Notes: generated by a model not told the origin, from the letters alone. Counted from the stretch's first letter, positions 18,706 to 29,430 are shown. The stretch is 64,000 bases of DNA from an uncultured Modestobacter sp. (GCF_947486615.1 NZ_CANKUD010000011.1:1-64000), one strand, 5' to 3'. Numbers and translations: made by a program.

Positions 18706-19086
18706 TCACGGGTTGCTCATCCGAGGTCGTCCTGCTCTCGAGGGTGGACCGGCCGGGTGCCGGTCCGACTGGGTCTCGCTCGTGCTGTGCTCTCCGCCCG
18801 CGGGCCCGGCCAGGTCCGGGTCTGCGACCCGGCCGAGGACGTGCGCCTCGAGCGCGCCGGTCTCCAGCTGCGTGCTGCTGCGCAGCGCACGCGGGAGGGC
18901 CCGGCGCCGGACTGCTGCCTGCAGGCACTCCGGCGTGGGGTGCAGGGACGCACCCCGGCCGGGGAGCCGGCGCCGCGGGTCGGGGGTGAGACCCCCGTCA
19001 CGGACGACGACACGCAACAGCTCGGTGACCGGAGCGCGACGCCGGCACCCCACACAGGTGCGGACCGGGATCGACGGATCGGCCAT
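18706..19086 (-). CDS. ylxR: YlxR (DUF448) RNA-binding protein
   Basis: Small nucleic-acid-binding protein of the nusA-infB operon; homologues affect RNase P activity or transcription in other bacteria. The signature RTCVGCRRR is at residues 9-17, followed by LLRVVVRDGG and GRGASLHPTPECLQAA. The conserved domain ends near residue 85; the last 40 residues are a polar, non-conserved tail. It lies nine bases after nusA and 74 bases before infB. Confidence 0.92.
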   Translation of the reverse strand: MADPSIPVRTCVGCRRRAPVTELLRVVVRDGGLTPDPRRRLPGRGASLHPTPECLQAAVRRRALPRALRSSTQLETGALEAHVLGRVADPDLAGPAGGEHSTSETQSDRHPAGPPSRAGRPRMSNP

Positions 19087-19094
19087 CGGTGAGT

Positions 19095-20219
19095 CTAGCG
19101 CGCCGTGCGGCCGGGGTGTTCCGCGCGTCGCACGGGAGCCCGCTGGCCGCCCTGCGGGGGCCGACCGCCGGGTCGCTGCGGCTGCACGCTGGGGCGCAGT
19201 GGGCTCCGCCCGACACCCGGGGAGGCGGGTGCGTCACCGTCGGTGGGCTGGGCGTCGCTGCGGATGTCGATCCGGCAACCGGTGAGCCGGGCGGCCAGCC
19301 GCGCGTTCTGCCCCTCCTTGCCGATGGCCAGCGACAACTGGTAGTCGGGCACGACGACCTGGACGGCGCGGGCCGCGACGTCGACCACCCGCGCGCTGGT
19401 GACCCGGGCCGGGGAGAGCGCGGAGGCGACGAACGTCGCGTCGTCATCGGACCAGTCGACGATGTCGATCTTCTCGCCGTGCAGCTCGCTCATCACGTTG
19501 CGCACCCGCTGGCCCATCGGCCCGATGCAGGAGCCCTTGGCGTTCAGCCCCGGCACGCCGGTGCGGACGGCGATCTTGGACCGGTGCCCGGCCTCGCGGG
19601 CCACCGCGACGATCTCCACGCTGCCGTCGGCCACCTCGGGGGCCTCCAGCGCGAACAGCTTGCGCACCAGGTTGGGGTGGGTGCGCGACAGCGTCACCTG
19701 GGGGCCCCGGAACGTACGCGCCACCGAGACGACGTAGGCCTTCAGCCGGCTGCCGTGCTTGTAGTCCTCGCCGGGGACCTGCTCGGACTGCGGGAGCTGG
19801 GCCTCGACCTTGCCGATGTCGACGAGCACGAAGCCCTGGTTGTTGCGGCGTTCGTGCGCCTGCACGATGCCGCTGACGATGTCGCCCTCCGTGCCGGCGT
19901 ACTCCCCGAAGGTCTGCTCGTTCTCCGCGTCCCGCAGCCGCTGCACGATCACCTGCTTGGCGGTGCTGGCCGCGATCCGGCCGAAGTCGGAGGGGGTGTC
20001 GTCCCACTCGTGCACGACCTCGCCGTCCGGGCCGATCTCCTGCGCGAGCACGGCGACCTCGCCGCTCTTGCGGTCGATCTGCACGCGGACGTGCTTGGCC
20101 GCCCCGTCGGCGTGCCGGTAGGCCGTCACCAGGGCGGTCTCGATCGCCAGGAGCACCGTGTCCGCCGGGATGCCCTTCTCCCGCTCGACCGCCTTGAGCG
20201 CGGTCACGTCGATGTTCAC
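19095..20219 (-). CDS. nusA: Transcription termination/antitermination factor NusA
   Basis: RNA polymerase-binding factor that controls pausing, termination and rRNA antitermination. The 374-residue protein shows the N-terminal polymerase-binding domain ([16 protein letters not shown]), an S1 domain (about 135-200), and two KH domains including [21 protein letters not shown] and [17 protein letters not shown]. It lacks the C-terminal AR repeats of the E. coli protein, as expected in Actinobacteria. Its start overlaps the rimP stop by four bases. The rrn leader at the left edge of the window is a likely NusA target. Confidence 0.97.
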   Translation of the reverse strand: MNIDVTALKAVEREKGIPADTVLLAIETALVTAYRHADGAAKHVRVQIDRKSGEVAVLAQEIGPDGEVVHEWDDTPSDFGRIAASTAKQVIVQRLRDAENEQTFGEYAGTEGDIVSGIVQAHERRNNQGFVLVDIGKVEAQLPQSEQVPGEDYKHGSRLKAYVVSVARTFRGPQVTLSRTHPNLVRKLFALEAPEVADGSVEIVAVAREAGHRSKIAVRTGVPGLNAKGSCIGPMGQRVRNVMSELHGEKIDIVDWSDDDATFVASALSPARVTSARVVDVAARAVQVVVPDYQLSLAIGKEGQNARLAARLTGCRIDIRSDAQPTDGDAPASPGVGRSPLRPSVQPQRPGGRPPQGGQRAPVRRAEHPGRTAR

Positions 20220-21022
20220 TTCTTGCCTCCTCGTGGCGACCGGGCGTCCCGCGGCGCGCGACCCGGGGCCGGTCGCCCGGGCCTCCCGCTCGCGTCGGCC
20301 GTGCTGGTCCCGGTCGGGTGGTGCTCGTCGTCCTGCTCGCCGGTGTCCGGCACGTCGCCGGTCCCGTCGTCGTCCACGTCGTCGAGGTCGTCGTCGTCCT
20401 CGGTGTCGTCGTCATCCTCGGTGTCGTCGTCGCCGGTGTCGCCATCGCCGGCCAGGTCGACCAGCGCGGCGTCCCGGTGCCCGGCCGGGCGGGCGAACTC
20501 CACCTGCACGCGGGCCTCGCCCAGCTCGGCCCAGCCCACGGTGCGCTCCCCCGCGCTCCTGGGCAGCTGGCCCTTCTTGGTGCCGCCCTTCTGCACGGCG
20601 AGCACGACGCCGTCGTCCTCGACCCGCACCACCCGGCCGGTCAGCTGCTCCCGGGCAGCGGCCGGCCCCACGGCCACCGTGACCAGCCGGCCGACGTTGC
20701 GCCGCCAGTGCCGCGGCAGCGTCAGCGGGCGGTCGACCCCGGGGCTGGTGACCTCCAGGACGTAGGGCGACCGGCCCAGCGCCTCGTCCTCGGCGTCCAG
20801 CACCTCCGACAGGGCGCGGCTGACCTCGGCGACGTCGTCGAGGCTCACGCCCTCGTCCCGGTCGACGACGACCCGCACCACCGACCGCTGGCCGGCCGGG
20901 CGGACCACGAGCTCCTCCAGGTCGTAGCCGGCGGCGGTGACCACCGGCTCGACCCAGCCGGTCAACCGCGCGGTGACCGGGTCGGCTGCGGGGCCATCGG
21001 TGTGTGCGCCTCGCGTGGACAC
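20216..21022 (-). CDS. rimP: Ribosome maturation factor RimP
   Basis: 30S assembly factor. The RimP N- and C-domains occupy about residues 10-165: [28 protein letters not shown] and [21 protein letters not shown] are all present. A further 100 residues form an unusually acidic tail (runs of Asp/Glu) ending in a basic patch. The usual family length is 150-200. I chose the GTG at 21022 because AGGAGG lies six bases upstream; an upstream ATG reading would add 19 non-conserved residues. First gene of the rimP-nusA-ylxR-infB operon. Confidence 0.95.
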   Translation of the reverse strand: MSTRGAHTDGPAADPVTARLTGWVEPVVTAAGYDLEELVVRPAGQRSVVRVVVDRDEGVSLDDVAEVSRALSEVLDAEDEALGRSPYVLEVTSPGVDRPLTLPRHWRRNVGRLVTVAVGPAAAREQLTGRVVRVEDDGVVLAVQKGGTKKGQLPRSAGERTVGWAELGEARVQVEFARPAGHRDAALVDLAGDGDTGDDDTEDDDDTEDDDDLDDVDDDGTGDVPDTGEQDDEHHPTGTSTADASGRPGRPAPGRAPRDARSPRGGKK

Positions 21023-21123
21023 CGGCTGCCTCCTGTTGTGTGTTCGCCGCTCGCGCCGGACGACGGTCCGGTGGGCCACCGGGCGGACCTCTCCGGGCCC
21101 CGGCGTGCTGCGGGTGAGACCTC

Positions 21124-21129
21124 AGGCTA
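21124..21129 (-). promoter_or_regulatory. Candidate -10 box for the rimP-nusA-infB operon
   Basis: TAGCCT on the minus strand, about 100 bases upstream of the rimP start, fits the actinobacterial TANNNT form. No convincing -35 hexamer lies 17 bases further up. The remaining 204-base divergent gap shows no gene. Confidence 0.3.
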
Positions 21130-21212
21130 CCGCCCGCACCTCCAGCACCACCGGTCCCGCAGGCCGGCCCCGCCCATCGGTGCGTTCGACGGCCACGGCG
21201 GCCCGCGGCTGC

Positions 21213-21218
21213 CAGGAT
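21213..21218 (+). promoter_or_regulatory. Leaderless -10 box for the lipoprotein gene
   Basis: CAGGAT on the plus strand ends eight bases before the ATG at 21227, with no ribosome binding site in between. The arrangement matches leaderless promoters of high-GC actinobacteria. Confidence 0.4.
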
Positions 21219-21226
21219 GGGCGGCG

Positions 21227-21721
21227 ATGTCCGTACCCCCGTCCTCACCGTTGCACGCGGCCACCTTCAGCCGGCGCAGCCTGCTGGCCGCCGCCCTCGC
21301 CGGCACCGCCCTGCTGGCCGCGGGGTGCACCGACAGCCCCGGTGACGCCGCCGACGCGGTCACCCCCGCGCAGGTCGACCAGCTGGCCGCCGCCGTGGCC
21401 GTCCAGGAGCAGCTGGTGTCGGCCTACGACCGGGCGCTGGGCGCCGACCCCGCCCTGGCCGGCACCGTCACCGTGCTGGCCGACCAGGCCCGCACCCAGC
21501 TCGAGCGGCTCCGCGCGGCGGCGCCGGGAGCGGCCGCCTCGACCACGGCCGGCTCCTCGGCCGCACTCGACCCCGCCGGTGTCCGGGGTTGGCTGCGGAC
21601 CCAGGTGTCCACCGCCGCGGCTGCGCACGCCGCGGCCGCCCCGGACTTCACCGGCGGACGGGCCGCACTGCTGGGCAGCATCGCCGCCGGGCTCCGCGGG
21701 CAGGAGGCCGTGCTGGCATGA
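21227..21721 (+). CDS. Exported lipoprotein, probably ferritin-like
   Basis: Protein of 164 residues with a twin-arginine-like signal (FSRRSLLAAALAG) followed by a lipobox LAAGC, so it should be anchored outside the cytoplasmic membrane. The mature part is helical, with segments QEQLVSAYDRAL, LADQARTQLERL and IAAGLRGQEAVL that resemble a four-helix ferritin-like bundle. Its stop overlaps the start of a DUF4439 gene by four bases, and it probably has a related fold. No metal ligands can be assigned with confidence and its function is unknown. Confidence 0.75.
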   Translation: MSVPPSSPLHAATFSRRSLLAAALAGTALLAAGCTDSPGDAADAVTPAQVDQLAAAVAVQEQLVSAYDRALGADPALAGTVTVLADQARTQLERLRAAAPGAAASTTAGSSAALDPAGVRGWLRTQVSTAAAAHAAAAPDFTGGRAALLGSIAAGLRGQEAVLA

Positions 21722-22239
21722 GCGCGCAGGACGACGGCACCCCCGAGGGACGGGACGGGACGGCGATGGCTGACGACGGCAGCACCACACCCGGTTCGGC
21801 GACGGCGGCCGAGGACGCCGCGCTGCAGGAGGCGCTGGCCGCCGCGCACACCGCGATCTGGGGCTACGGCGTCGTCGGTGCCGCGGTGCCGCTGGAGGCC
21901 CGCGGGCCGGTGGTCGCCGCCGAGCAGGCGCACCAGGACCTGCGGGAGCAGCTGACCACCCTGCTGGCCTCCCGCCGGGTCGAGCCGGTGGACGACGAGG
22001 GCGGCTACGCCCTGCCGTTCCCGGTGCTGTCCCCGGTGGACGCCGCGGCGCTCGCGGTCACCCTGGAGGAGGGTGCGGCCACCGCATGGACCTGGGTGCT
22101 CGACCAGGCCACCGAGCACAGCACCCGGGAGCTGGCGGTGGGTGCGCTGACCGGTGCCGAGCTGCGTGCCGTCGGCTGGCGGGCGCAGGCCGGGGTGACC
22201 CCGGTGACCACCGCCTTCCCCGGCCTCCCCACCACCTGA
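21718..22239 (+). CDS. DUF4439 ferritin-like protein
   Basis: Protein of 173 residues with the DUF4439 pattern: an N-terminal low-complexity tail, then LQEALAAAHTAIWGYGVVGA, a helix with AEQAHQDLREQLTTLL, and a C-terminal helix ATAWTWVLDQATEHSTRELAV. The family has a ferritin-like fold with unknown function and is often found near rimP in Actinobacteria. It lacks a signal peptide, so it is probably the cytoplasmic partner of the upstream lipoprotein. The ATG overlaps the preceding stop codon. Confidence 0.87.
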   Translation: MSAQDDGTPEGRDGTAMADDGSTTPGSATAAEDAALQEALAAAHTAIWGYGVVGAAVPLEARGPVVAAEQAHQDLREQLTTLLASRRVEPVDDEGGYALPFPVLSPVDAAALAVTLEEGAATAWTWVLDQATEHSTRELAVGALTGAELRAVGWRAQAGVTPVTTAFPGLPTT

Positions 22240-22271
22240 GCCCCCGGGGCCCCGCCGCGGGGCCCGGGGGC
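22240..22271. terminator. Bidirectional hairpin between convergent genes
   Basis: A 14-base GC-only stem with one bulge fills the 33-base gap between the DUF4439 gene (plus) and the penicillin-binding protein gene (minus). It can serve both directions. Confidence 0.6.
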
Positions 22272-22272
22272 G

Positions 22273-24201
22273 TCAGAGAGCGCCGAGGAAGGCGTCGGTG
22301 ACCGCCACGGCCGCGCTGCTGGACTGACCGGCCTCGACCAGGACGGCGAAGGCCAGGTCACCCTGGGGGCCACCGAGCTGGTAGCCCATGAACCAGCCGT
22401 GCGAGTCCGGCGGGGTGTTGGTGCCGAACTCCGCGGTGCCGGTCTTGCCGTACACCTCGCCCCGGTCGGCCAGCTCCGAGGCGGTGCCGCTGAGCACCAC
22501 CTGGCGCATCATCGGCCGCAGCTGGTCCAGCACCGCCTGGCCGGGACCGGCCGGGGCGGCGCCCGCAGCGTCGGCCCCCACCACCTCGACCGGTGCGGCC
22601 GGTGTGCCACTGGCGATGCCGGCGGCGACCAGTGCCAGCTGCGCGGGGCTCATCAGCACCTGCCCCTGGCCGATGGCGTCGGCGGCCTTGGTGGTCCCGG
22701 TGCTCGTGGTGGGCACCTCGCCGCTGAAGACGCCCACCGGCAGCTGCCAGTCGGTGCCCACGCCGTAGGAGGCGGCCGCGGCGGCCAGCGCGTCGTCGGG
22801 CAGCTGCATCGCCTGCTGGATGAAGGTGGTGTTGCAGGACTGGGCGAACGCCTCGGTGAAGGGCACCGTACCCAGGTCGAACTGGTCCTCGTTCTCGAAC
22901 TCCCGGCCCTCCACGACCGTCGTCCCGGGGCAGGGCACCGCGGTGTCCGGGGTGAGCGCGCCGGCGGACAGCAGCGCGGTCGCGGTCATCGTCTTCATGC
23001 TGGAGCCGGGCGGGAACTGCCCGGACAGCGCGTTGGCGGGGTTGGCGGCCTCGTTGGAGCTCACCGCCAGCAGCTCGCCGGTGCCGGGCCGCACCACGAC
23101 CAGGTGGGTGGCCAGCGGCTGGGTGGCCACCGCGGCGTCCGCGGCGTTCTGCACCGCGGGCAGCAGCGGGGTCTGCACCGGCGTGCCGGGCACGGGGTCG
23201 ACCGTGTCGAGCACGCGGCCGGCGTCCTCGAGGCTCTCGTCGGTGCTGGCCACCGACACGGTGAAGCCCGGGGTGCCGGTCAGCTGCTCCTGGCGGGCGC
23301 GCTGCAGGCCGGACAGGCCCAGCCGGTCACCGGCGGCGTAGAGCTGCTCGCCGTCCTCCCCCACGGTCTCCTCCAGCACCTCCGCGGTGGCCTCCCCCAC
23401 CCGGCCCAGCAGCGCCTGGCCGAAGCGGGCGGTGGGCGCCAGCAGCCGGCTGCCGGTCGGGAAGACCGCGCCGGGCAGGTCGAAGACCTGGGCACGGATC
23501 GCCTCGAAGTCCGGCCGGCGCAGGGTGATCACCGGCACGAACTGCCCGGCCGGGGCGGCCTGCACGTCGGCGGTGATCTGCTCGGCGGAGACCCCGGTCG
23601 CGGCGGCCAGCCCGGCGGCCAGCGCCGGCAGGTCGGTCACCTGGGCCGGGTCGACACCCACGTTGACCACCTCGGTCTCGGTGAACAGCGGCGCCCCGGT
23701 GCCGTCGGTGATCGGCGCGCGGTCGGGCAGCGTCCGGGTCAGCTCCAGGTGCTGCCCCTCCGCCAGCTCCGGGTGCACCACGGTCGGCTCGGCGACGACC
23801 TGCCAGCCGTCCTCGCCCTCCTGGAGCTCCAACGCGGCGCCGTAGGCCCAGTCGGGGGCGGTCGCGAGGTCCCAGGTGGCCTGCCAGTCGACGGTGGCGG
23901 CGCCGTCCTCGGCCACCTGCACGTCGCCGAGCTCGGCGGTCAAGGAGGCCTCGGGCAGGTCGGTGGCGGTCTGCTCCAGCAGCGCGGTGGTGGCCGCCGG
24001 GTCGGTGGTGCGGTCGGCCGCGGCCGCGGTGTCGCCACCGGACCAGTCGTCCAGGAAGGCCTGCGCGGCGGCCCGGACGTCGTCGGTGGGGTCGCTGGAG
24101 CAGCCGGCGAGCACCGGGACGAGGAGGACGACGGCCGCACCGCCCACCGCCGTCACCCGACGCGTCGTCCTGCTCCTGCTGACCAGCTCTCGGCTCCGCA
24201 C
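22273..24201 (-). CDS. Penicillin-binding lipoprotein with MecA-like N-terminal domain
   Basis: Class B-type transpeptidase of 642 residues that cross-links peptidoglycan outside the membrane. A signal peptide with lipobox LAGC at about residue 34 is followed by an NTF2-like MecA N-terminal domain (about 40-150), a dimerisation domain, and the transpeptidase domain with SSMK near residue 400, SCN and KTGTAEFG. It resembles Mycobacterium tuberculosis Rv2864c in domains and neighbourhood (near gcpE/ispG). I chose the GTG at 24201 because it keeps a charged n-region; CAGGGT six bases upstream suggests a leaderless transcript. Confidence 0.93.
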   Translation of the reverse strand: MRSRELVSRSRTTRRVTAVGGAAVVLLVPVLAGCSSDPTDDVRAAAQAFLDDWSGGDTAAAADRTTDPAATTALLEQTATDLPEASLTAELGDVQVAEDGAATVDWQATWDLATAPDWAYGAALELQEGEDGWQVVAEPTVVHPELAEGQHLELTRTLPDRAPITDGTGAPLFTETEVVNVGVDPAQVTDLPALAAGLAAATGVSAEQITADVQAAPAGQFVPVITLRRPDFEAIRAQVFDLPGAVFPTGSRLLAPTARFGQALLGRVGEATAEVLEETVGEDGEQLYAAGDRLGLSGLQRARQEQLTGTPGFTVSVASTDESLEDAGRVLDTVDPVPGTPVQTPLLPAVQNAADAAVATQPLATHLVVVRPGTGELLAVSSNEAANPANALSGQFPPGSSMKTMTATALLSAGALTPDTAVPCPGTTVVEGREFENEDQFDLGTVPFTEAFAQSCNTTFIQQAMQLPDDALAAAAASYGVGTDWQLPVGVFSGEVPTTSTGTTKAADAIGQGQVLMSPAQLALVAAGIASGTPAAPVEVVGADAAGAAPAGPGQAVLDQLRPMMRQVVLSGTASELADRGEVYGKTGTAEFGTNTPPDSHGWFMGYQLGGPQGDLAFAVLVEAGQSSSAAVAVTDAFLGAL

Positions 24202-24207
24202 GCCTCC

Positions 24208-24213
24208 ACCCTG
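24208..24213 (-). promoter_or_regulatory. Leaderless -10 box for the penicillin-binding protein gene
   Basis: CAGGGT on the minus strand ends six bases before the GTG at 24201. A GGAGG sits too close to the start to act as a normal ribosome binding site, which favours leaderless translation. Confidence 0.38.
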
Positions 24214-24310
24214 GCAGACGACCGGCGCCGATCCGGAAACGCACGCCGGTGACGTGCTGGAACTCCTCCGCTGCGGATGTCCGCCGCGAGCTCGCGAGCG
24301 ATGGGGGTCC

Positions 24311-25162
24311 TCAGAACAGGACGGAGGCGTACGTGCCGACCGGCCGGAACCCCACCCGCTCGTAGGCCGCGCGGGCAGCGGCGTTGTAGTCGTTGACGTA
24401 GAGGCTGACCACCGGGGCGATCGCCGTCCGGGCGTACTCGACGACGGCGGCGGTGCCCCGCTGGCCGATGCCCTGCCCGCGGTACCGCGGGGACACCCAC
24501 ACCCCCTGCAGCTGGCACGCCGCCCGGGACACCGCGCCGACGTCGGCCTTGAACAGCACCTCGCCGTCGGAGATCCAGGCCAGCGCCTGACCGGCCCGCA
24601 CCAGCTCGGCGACCCGCGCGCGGTAGCCGGCGCCACCGTCGGCCCGCAGCGGGCTGACCCCGACCTCCTCGGTGAACATGGCGACCGCCGCCGGCAGCAG
24701 GGTGTCCAGCTCGCTCGCGCGGACCGGGCGCACCAGCGGCTCCGCCGGCACGGCCGGCGGGCCCTCGATCGCCATCAGCGGCTGGCGGGCGCGCACCTCC
24801 CGCGCCGGCCCCCAGGACGGGGCCAACAGCTCCCACAGCGGCAGCACCGAGGCCGCCGGGCCGACGATGGTGGAGCAGCGGCGTCCGGCCCGGCGGGCGA
24901 GCTCGGCGAAGGCGCCGGCCGCCGTCCGTTCACACCCGGGCCGGGCGAACGGGATCAGGTTGGCACCGGACAGGCAGACCGCCTCCAGCCGGCGGCCGGA
25001 GTACAGGCCCCACAGTGGGGCGCCCAGCGAGTTGGTCGCCGTCCCGTGCGTCTCGATCCGGCCGGCCAGCATGCAGGCCGCGACCGGGTCGGTGGCCAAC
25101 AGCTCGAGGACCGCCTCCTCGTCCCCGGCGTCCAGCACCCGGGCAGGCGACGAACGCAGCAC
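24311..25162 (-). CDS. GNAT acetyltransferase with DUF4081 domain
   Basis: Protein of 283 residues in two parts: an N-terminal DUF4081 domain (about 1-130, with AACMLAGRIETHG) and a C-terminal GNAT domain with LQGVWVSPRYRGQGIGQRG and SLYVNDYNAAARAAYERVGF. It is the counterpart of Rv2867c, which also lies beside ispG (gcpE) in mycobacteria. The substrate is unknown. It starts 27 bases after the ispG stop and is probably part of the dxr-M50-ispG transcript. Confidence 0.9.
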   Translation of the reverse strand: MLRSSPARVLDAGDEEAVLELLATDPVAACMLAGRIETHGTATNSLGAPLWGLYSGRRLEAVCLSGANLIPFARPGCERTAAGAFAELARRAGRRCSTIVGPAASVLPLWELLAPSWGPAREVRARQPLMAIEGPPAVPAEPLVRPVRASELDTLLPAAVAMFTEEVGVSPLRADGGAGYRARVAELVRAGQALAWISDGEVLFKADVGAVSRAACQLQGVWVSPRYRGQGIGQRGTAAVVEYARTAIAPVVSLYVNDYNAAARAAYERVGFRPVGTYASVLF

Positions 25163-25189
25163 GTGGGCCCCCGTCCCCGGCTCAGCCGG

Positions 25190-26344
<1,155 letters not shown>

Positions 26345-26362
26345 GAGAAGTCAGTCTCCCAC

Positions 26363-27757
26363 TTACTGGAGGGTGATCGGGTTGACGACATCGGCGATGA
26401 CGAGCAGCCCGGACAGCAGGATGAACAGCCCGGCCACCACGTAGGCCACCGGCATGAGCCGCGCGATGTCGAACGGGCCGGGGTCCGGCCGCCCGCGCAA
26501 CCGCGCGACCGTGGCGCGGGCCTTCTCGTAGAGGGCCCCCGCCACGTGACCGCCGTCCAGCGGGTAGATCGGCAGCAGGTTGAACAGGAACAGCACCAGG
26601 TTGACGCTGGCCAGCAGGCCGACGAAGAAGCTGATCTTGAAGGTTGTGGTGTAGCCGTCGAAGGCGAAGGCCTCCCCCGACAGCCGGCCCACACCGACCA
26701 GCCCGATCGGCCCCATCGGGTCCCGCTCCTCGCCCAGGAAGGCGGCCCGGAACAGCTGCGGGATCCGCTCGGGGATCTCCACCAGCCGCTGGACCGACTC
26801 GACGACCACGTCGCCGAAGTAGCCGGGCAGCGAGCTGAGCGGCTGTCGGACGTAGGTCTGGGCCGACTGCACGCCGAGGTAGCCGACCTCCGTGGTCCCG
26901 TCGACCTCGCCGTCCTCGTCGTCGTCGACGTAGACGGTGTTCTCGATCGGGGTGACGGTCAGGTCGAACCGCTCGGTGGTCCCCTCGTCGTCTTCCCGGG
27001 CGACGGTCAGGGTGAGCGGCTGGCCCGCGCTGGCCTGCACGCTGTCGACCAGCGCCGCCCAGCCCTCGTCGGGTTCGTCGGGCACCGGTTCGCCGTCGAT
27101 GGCCAGGATGGTGTCCCCCGCCTGCAACCCCGCCTGCTTCGCCGGACCGGCCGCGGGCAGCGCGCAGTCCGCCGACCCGACGGCGCAGAGCTCGCCGGCC
27201 GGGGTGATGGGCACCTCGCAGGGGTCGTCCTCCGCCGCGCTGGCGGCGCCGGCGGGCAGCACGCAGTTCGGCACCGCCTGCAGGGTGGTGCTGCTGACCG
27301 GCAGGCCGATGCCGACCAGCAGGACGAGGAAGAACAGCACGGCGAGCACCAGGTTGTGCAGCGGGCCGGCGGCCATCACGACCACCCGCTGCCACCAGGG
27401 CTTCTTGTAGAAGACCCGGTCCCCGTCGCTGGGCCGGACGTCGTCGAGCGCAGCACCCCGCACCTCGGCGATGAAGCTGCGCATCCGGGTGGCGCGCTTG
27501 CTCTCGTCCGGTTCGGCCGGCGGGATCATGCCGACGATCCGGATGAAGCCGCCCAGGGGCACGCCCTTGATCCCGAACTCGGTCTCCCCGTAGCGCCGGG
27601 AGAACACCGTCGGGCCGAAGCCGACGAAGAACTGCGGAACCCGCATGCCGAACTTCCGGGCCCAGAAGAAGTGGCCGAACTCGTGGAAGCCGATGCTGAA
27701 CAGCAGGCCGACGGCGAAGGCGACGATCCCGAAGACCGTCAGGAGGAACCCGCTCAG
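26363..27757 (-). CDS. M50 site-2 protease (RseP/Rip1-like), possible CTG start
   Basis: Intramembrane zinc protease that cleaves anti-sigma factors or similar membrane proteins. The zinc motif HEFGH lies at residues 25-29 in the first helix, a PDZ domain spans about 150-290 with a short disordered insertion, and LDGGH near residue 400 supplies the third ligand. No ATG, GTG or TTG occurs at the conserved N-terminus. A CTG at 27757 overlaps the dxr stop (CTGA) and has GGAG six bases upstream. The nearest canonical start is GTG 27817, 20 codons earlier inside dxr, which would add a charged non-conserved segment. Confidence 0.9.
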   Translation of the reverse strand: MSGFLLTVFGIVAFAVGLLFSIGFHEFGHFFWARKFGMRVPQFFVGFGPTVFSRRYGETEFGIKGVPLGGFIRIVGMIPPAEPDESKRATRMRSFIAEVRGAALDDVRPSDGDRVFYKKPWWQRVVVMAAGPLHNLVLAVLFFLVLLVGIGLPVSSTTLQAVPNCVLPAGAASAAEDDPCEVPITPAGELCAVGSADCALPAAGPAKQAGLQAGDTILAIDGEPVPDEPDEGWAALVDSVQASAGQPLTLTVAREDDEGTTERFDLTVTPIENTVYVDDDEDGEVDGTTEVGYLGVQSAQTYVRQPLSSLPGYFGDVVVESVQRLVEIPERIPQLFRAAFLGEERDPMGPIGLVGVGRLSGEAFAFDGYTTTFKISFFVGLLASVNLVLFLFNLLPIYPLDGGHVAGALYEKARATVARLRGRPDPGPFDIARLMPVAYVVAGLFILLSGLLVIADVVNPITLQ

Positions 27758-28971
27758 CTCAAGCTCCGTCTCAGGTCGTCCGCGTCGATGGCGGCGCGAG
27801 CGTGCTCCCGGGCCCACTTCTCGGCGGCCAGCACGTCCTCGACGCAGGTTGGTGCGCCGAGGTCCGGCGCGGCGTCGAGGGTACGCGCGATGACCTGCAC
27901 GATCCCTGGGAACGACAGGTGTCCGGCGGTGAAGGCCGCGACCGCCTCCTCGTTGGCCGCGTTGTACAGCGCCGGGACCACGCCCCCGGCCTCCCCCGCC
28001 TCCCGGGCGAGCCGCACCGCGGGGAAGACCGCGGCGTCCAGCGGCTGGAACTCCCAGGTGCTCGCGGTCGACCAGTCCAGCGCCGGCTGCACGTCGGGCA
28101 GCCGGTCGGGCCAGGCCAGGGCCAGGGCGATCGGCAGCCGCATGTCCGGCGGGCTGGCCTGGGCGATGGTGGCCCCGTCGGCGAAGGTGACCATCGAGTG
28201 CACGATCGACTGCGGGTGCACCACGACGTCGATGTCGGCGTAGGGGACGTCGAAGAGCAGGTGGGCCTCGATGAGCTCCAGGCCCTTGTTGACCAGGGTC
28301 GCGGAGTTGATGGTGACCACCGGCCCCATGTCCCAGGTCGGGTGGGCCAGCGCCTGCTCCCGGGTGACCCCGGCCAGCTCCTCGGCGCTCCGACCGCGGA
28401 AGGGCCCACCGCTGGCGGTGAGCACCAGCCGGGCCACCTCGCCGCGGGAACCACCGCGCAGGCACTGGGCGAGCGCGGAGTGCTCGGAGTCGACCGGCAC
28501 CAGCTGACCCGGCGCCGCCGCCGCGGTCACCAGCTCACCGCCGGCGACCAGGGACTCCTTGTTGGCCAGCGCGACGGTGCGCCCGGCCGCGAGCGCCGAC
28601 AGCGTCGGGCGCAGCCCGATCGACCCGGAGATCCCGTTGAGGACGACGTCGGCGGGGCGGGTGGCCAGCTCCTCGGCGGCCCGCGGGCCGGCCAGGATCT
28701 CCGGCAGCGCGTAGTTCCCCTGTGCCCAGCCGCGCTGCTGGGCGGCGGCGTAGAAGGCGAGCTGCAGGTCCTGGGCGGCGGTCGCCCGGGCCACGGCCAC
28801 GGTGCGCACGCCCAGGGACAGCGCCTGCTCGGCCAGCAGGCCGATGTCCCCGCCGCCGGCGGCCAGCCCGGTGATCCGCAGCCGGTCCGGGTTCTGCTGC
28901 GCCACCGCGATCGCCTGCCGGCCGATCGACCCGGTGGACCCCAGCACGGTGACCTCGCGCGGCTCGCTCAT
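27754..28971 (-). CDS. dxr: 1-deoxy-D-xylulose-5-phosphate reductoisomerase
   Basis: Second enzyme of the MEP pathway; NADPH and divalent metal dependent. The 405-residue product has [13 protein letters not shown] at the N-terminus, [22 protein letters not shown] and [10 protein letters not shown], all conserved catalytic or cofactor segments. I chose the ATG at 28971 because GAGGAG lies five bases upstream; a GTG two codons earlier is too close to it. The dxr-M50-ispG order is conserved across Actinobacteria. Confidence 0.97.
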   Translation of the reverse strand: MSEPREVTVLGSTGSIGRQAIAVAQQNPDRLRITGLAAGGGDIGLLAEQALSLGVRTVAVARATAAQDLQLAFYAAAQQRGWAQGNYALPEILAGPRAAEELATRPADVVLNGISGSIGLRPTLSALAAGRTVALANKESLVAGGELVTAAAAPGQLVPVDSEHSALAQCLRGGSRGEVARLVLTASGGPFRGRSAEELAGVTREQALAHPTWDMGPVVTINSATLVNKGLELIEAHLLFDVPYADIDVVVHPQSIVHSMVTFADGATIAQASPPDMRLPIALALAWPDRLPDVQPALDWSTASTWEFQPLDAAVFPAVRLAREAGEAGGVVPALYNAANEEAVAAFTAGHLSFPGIVQVIARTLDAAPDLGAPTCVEDVLAAEKWAREHARAAIDADDLRRSLS

Positions 28972-29092
28972 CTGCACTCCTCGCTGCGCTCGTCGCGGCG
29001 CACCCGGTGCCGTGCCCGCCGGCGGTCATCCTCGCAAGACCCGCCCGAGCCGCCACCAGGTGTGCCACGGACGGGCCTGTCATCATGAGGGG

Positions 29093-29413
29093 GTGAGCGA
29101 CGCGACCGGCCGGGGACAGGGCCACCAGACCAGCGCCCAGGTGATCGAGCAGTCCGAGCGCGAGGAGGGCATCGTCCGCGCGGGCGGGACCCCCGTGACG
29201 CACGAGCGGCCCGAGGACTGGGGCTGGCACGCCGAGGCGGGCAAGGTCGGCCGGATCGTCGGCTGGCTGTTCGTCCTGGTGATGCTGAGCTTCCTGGTGG
29301 GCAACCACGAGGGCCGCGTCGAGGACCTCTGGGTCCTGGGCTTCGCGCTCGCGCTCGTGGTCATGCTGCTGTGGGACGTCCGCCGGCGGAAGAACTCCTG
29401 GCGCTCCCGCTGA
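29093..29413 (+). CDS. DUF2631 small membrane protein
   Basis: Protein of 106 residues, transcribed opposite to dxr, with a soluble acidic N-terminal half containing HERPEDWGWHAEAGK and two membrane helices separated by a short loop (NHEGRVEDL), ending in a basic tail DVRRRKNSWRSR. DUF2631 members are restricted to Actinobacteria and often neighbour dxr; no function is known. The GTG start at 29093 is preceded by a CATCAT -10-like box six bases upstream and a G-rich stretch. Confidence 0.83.
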   Translation: MSDATGRGQGHQTSAQVIEQSEREEGIVRAGGTPVTHERPEDWGWHAEAGKVGRIVGWLFVLVMLSFLVGNHEGRVEDLWVLGFALALVVMLLWDVRRRKNSWRSR

Positions 29414-29430
29414 CCCGTCCACGACGAGAC

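Noticed and set aside
15053-19285. Very long open frame on the plus strand across infB
   Set aside because: It is the antisense shadow of infB and neighbours in high-GC DNA. It has no family motifs, while the minus-strand IF-2 domains are unmistakable.
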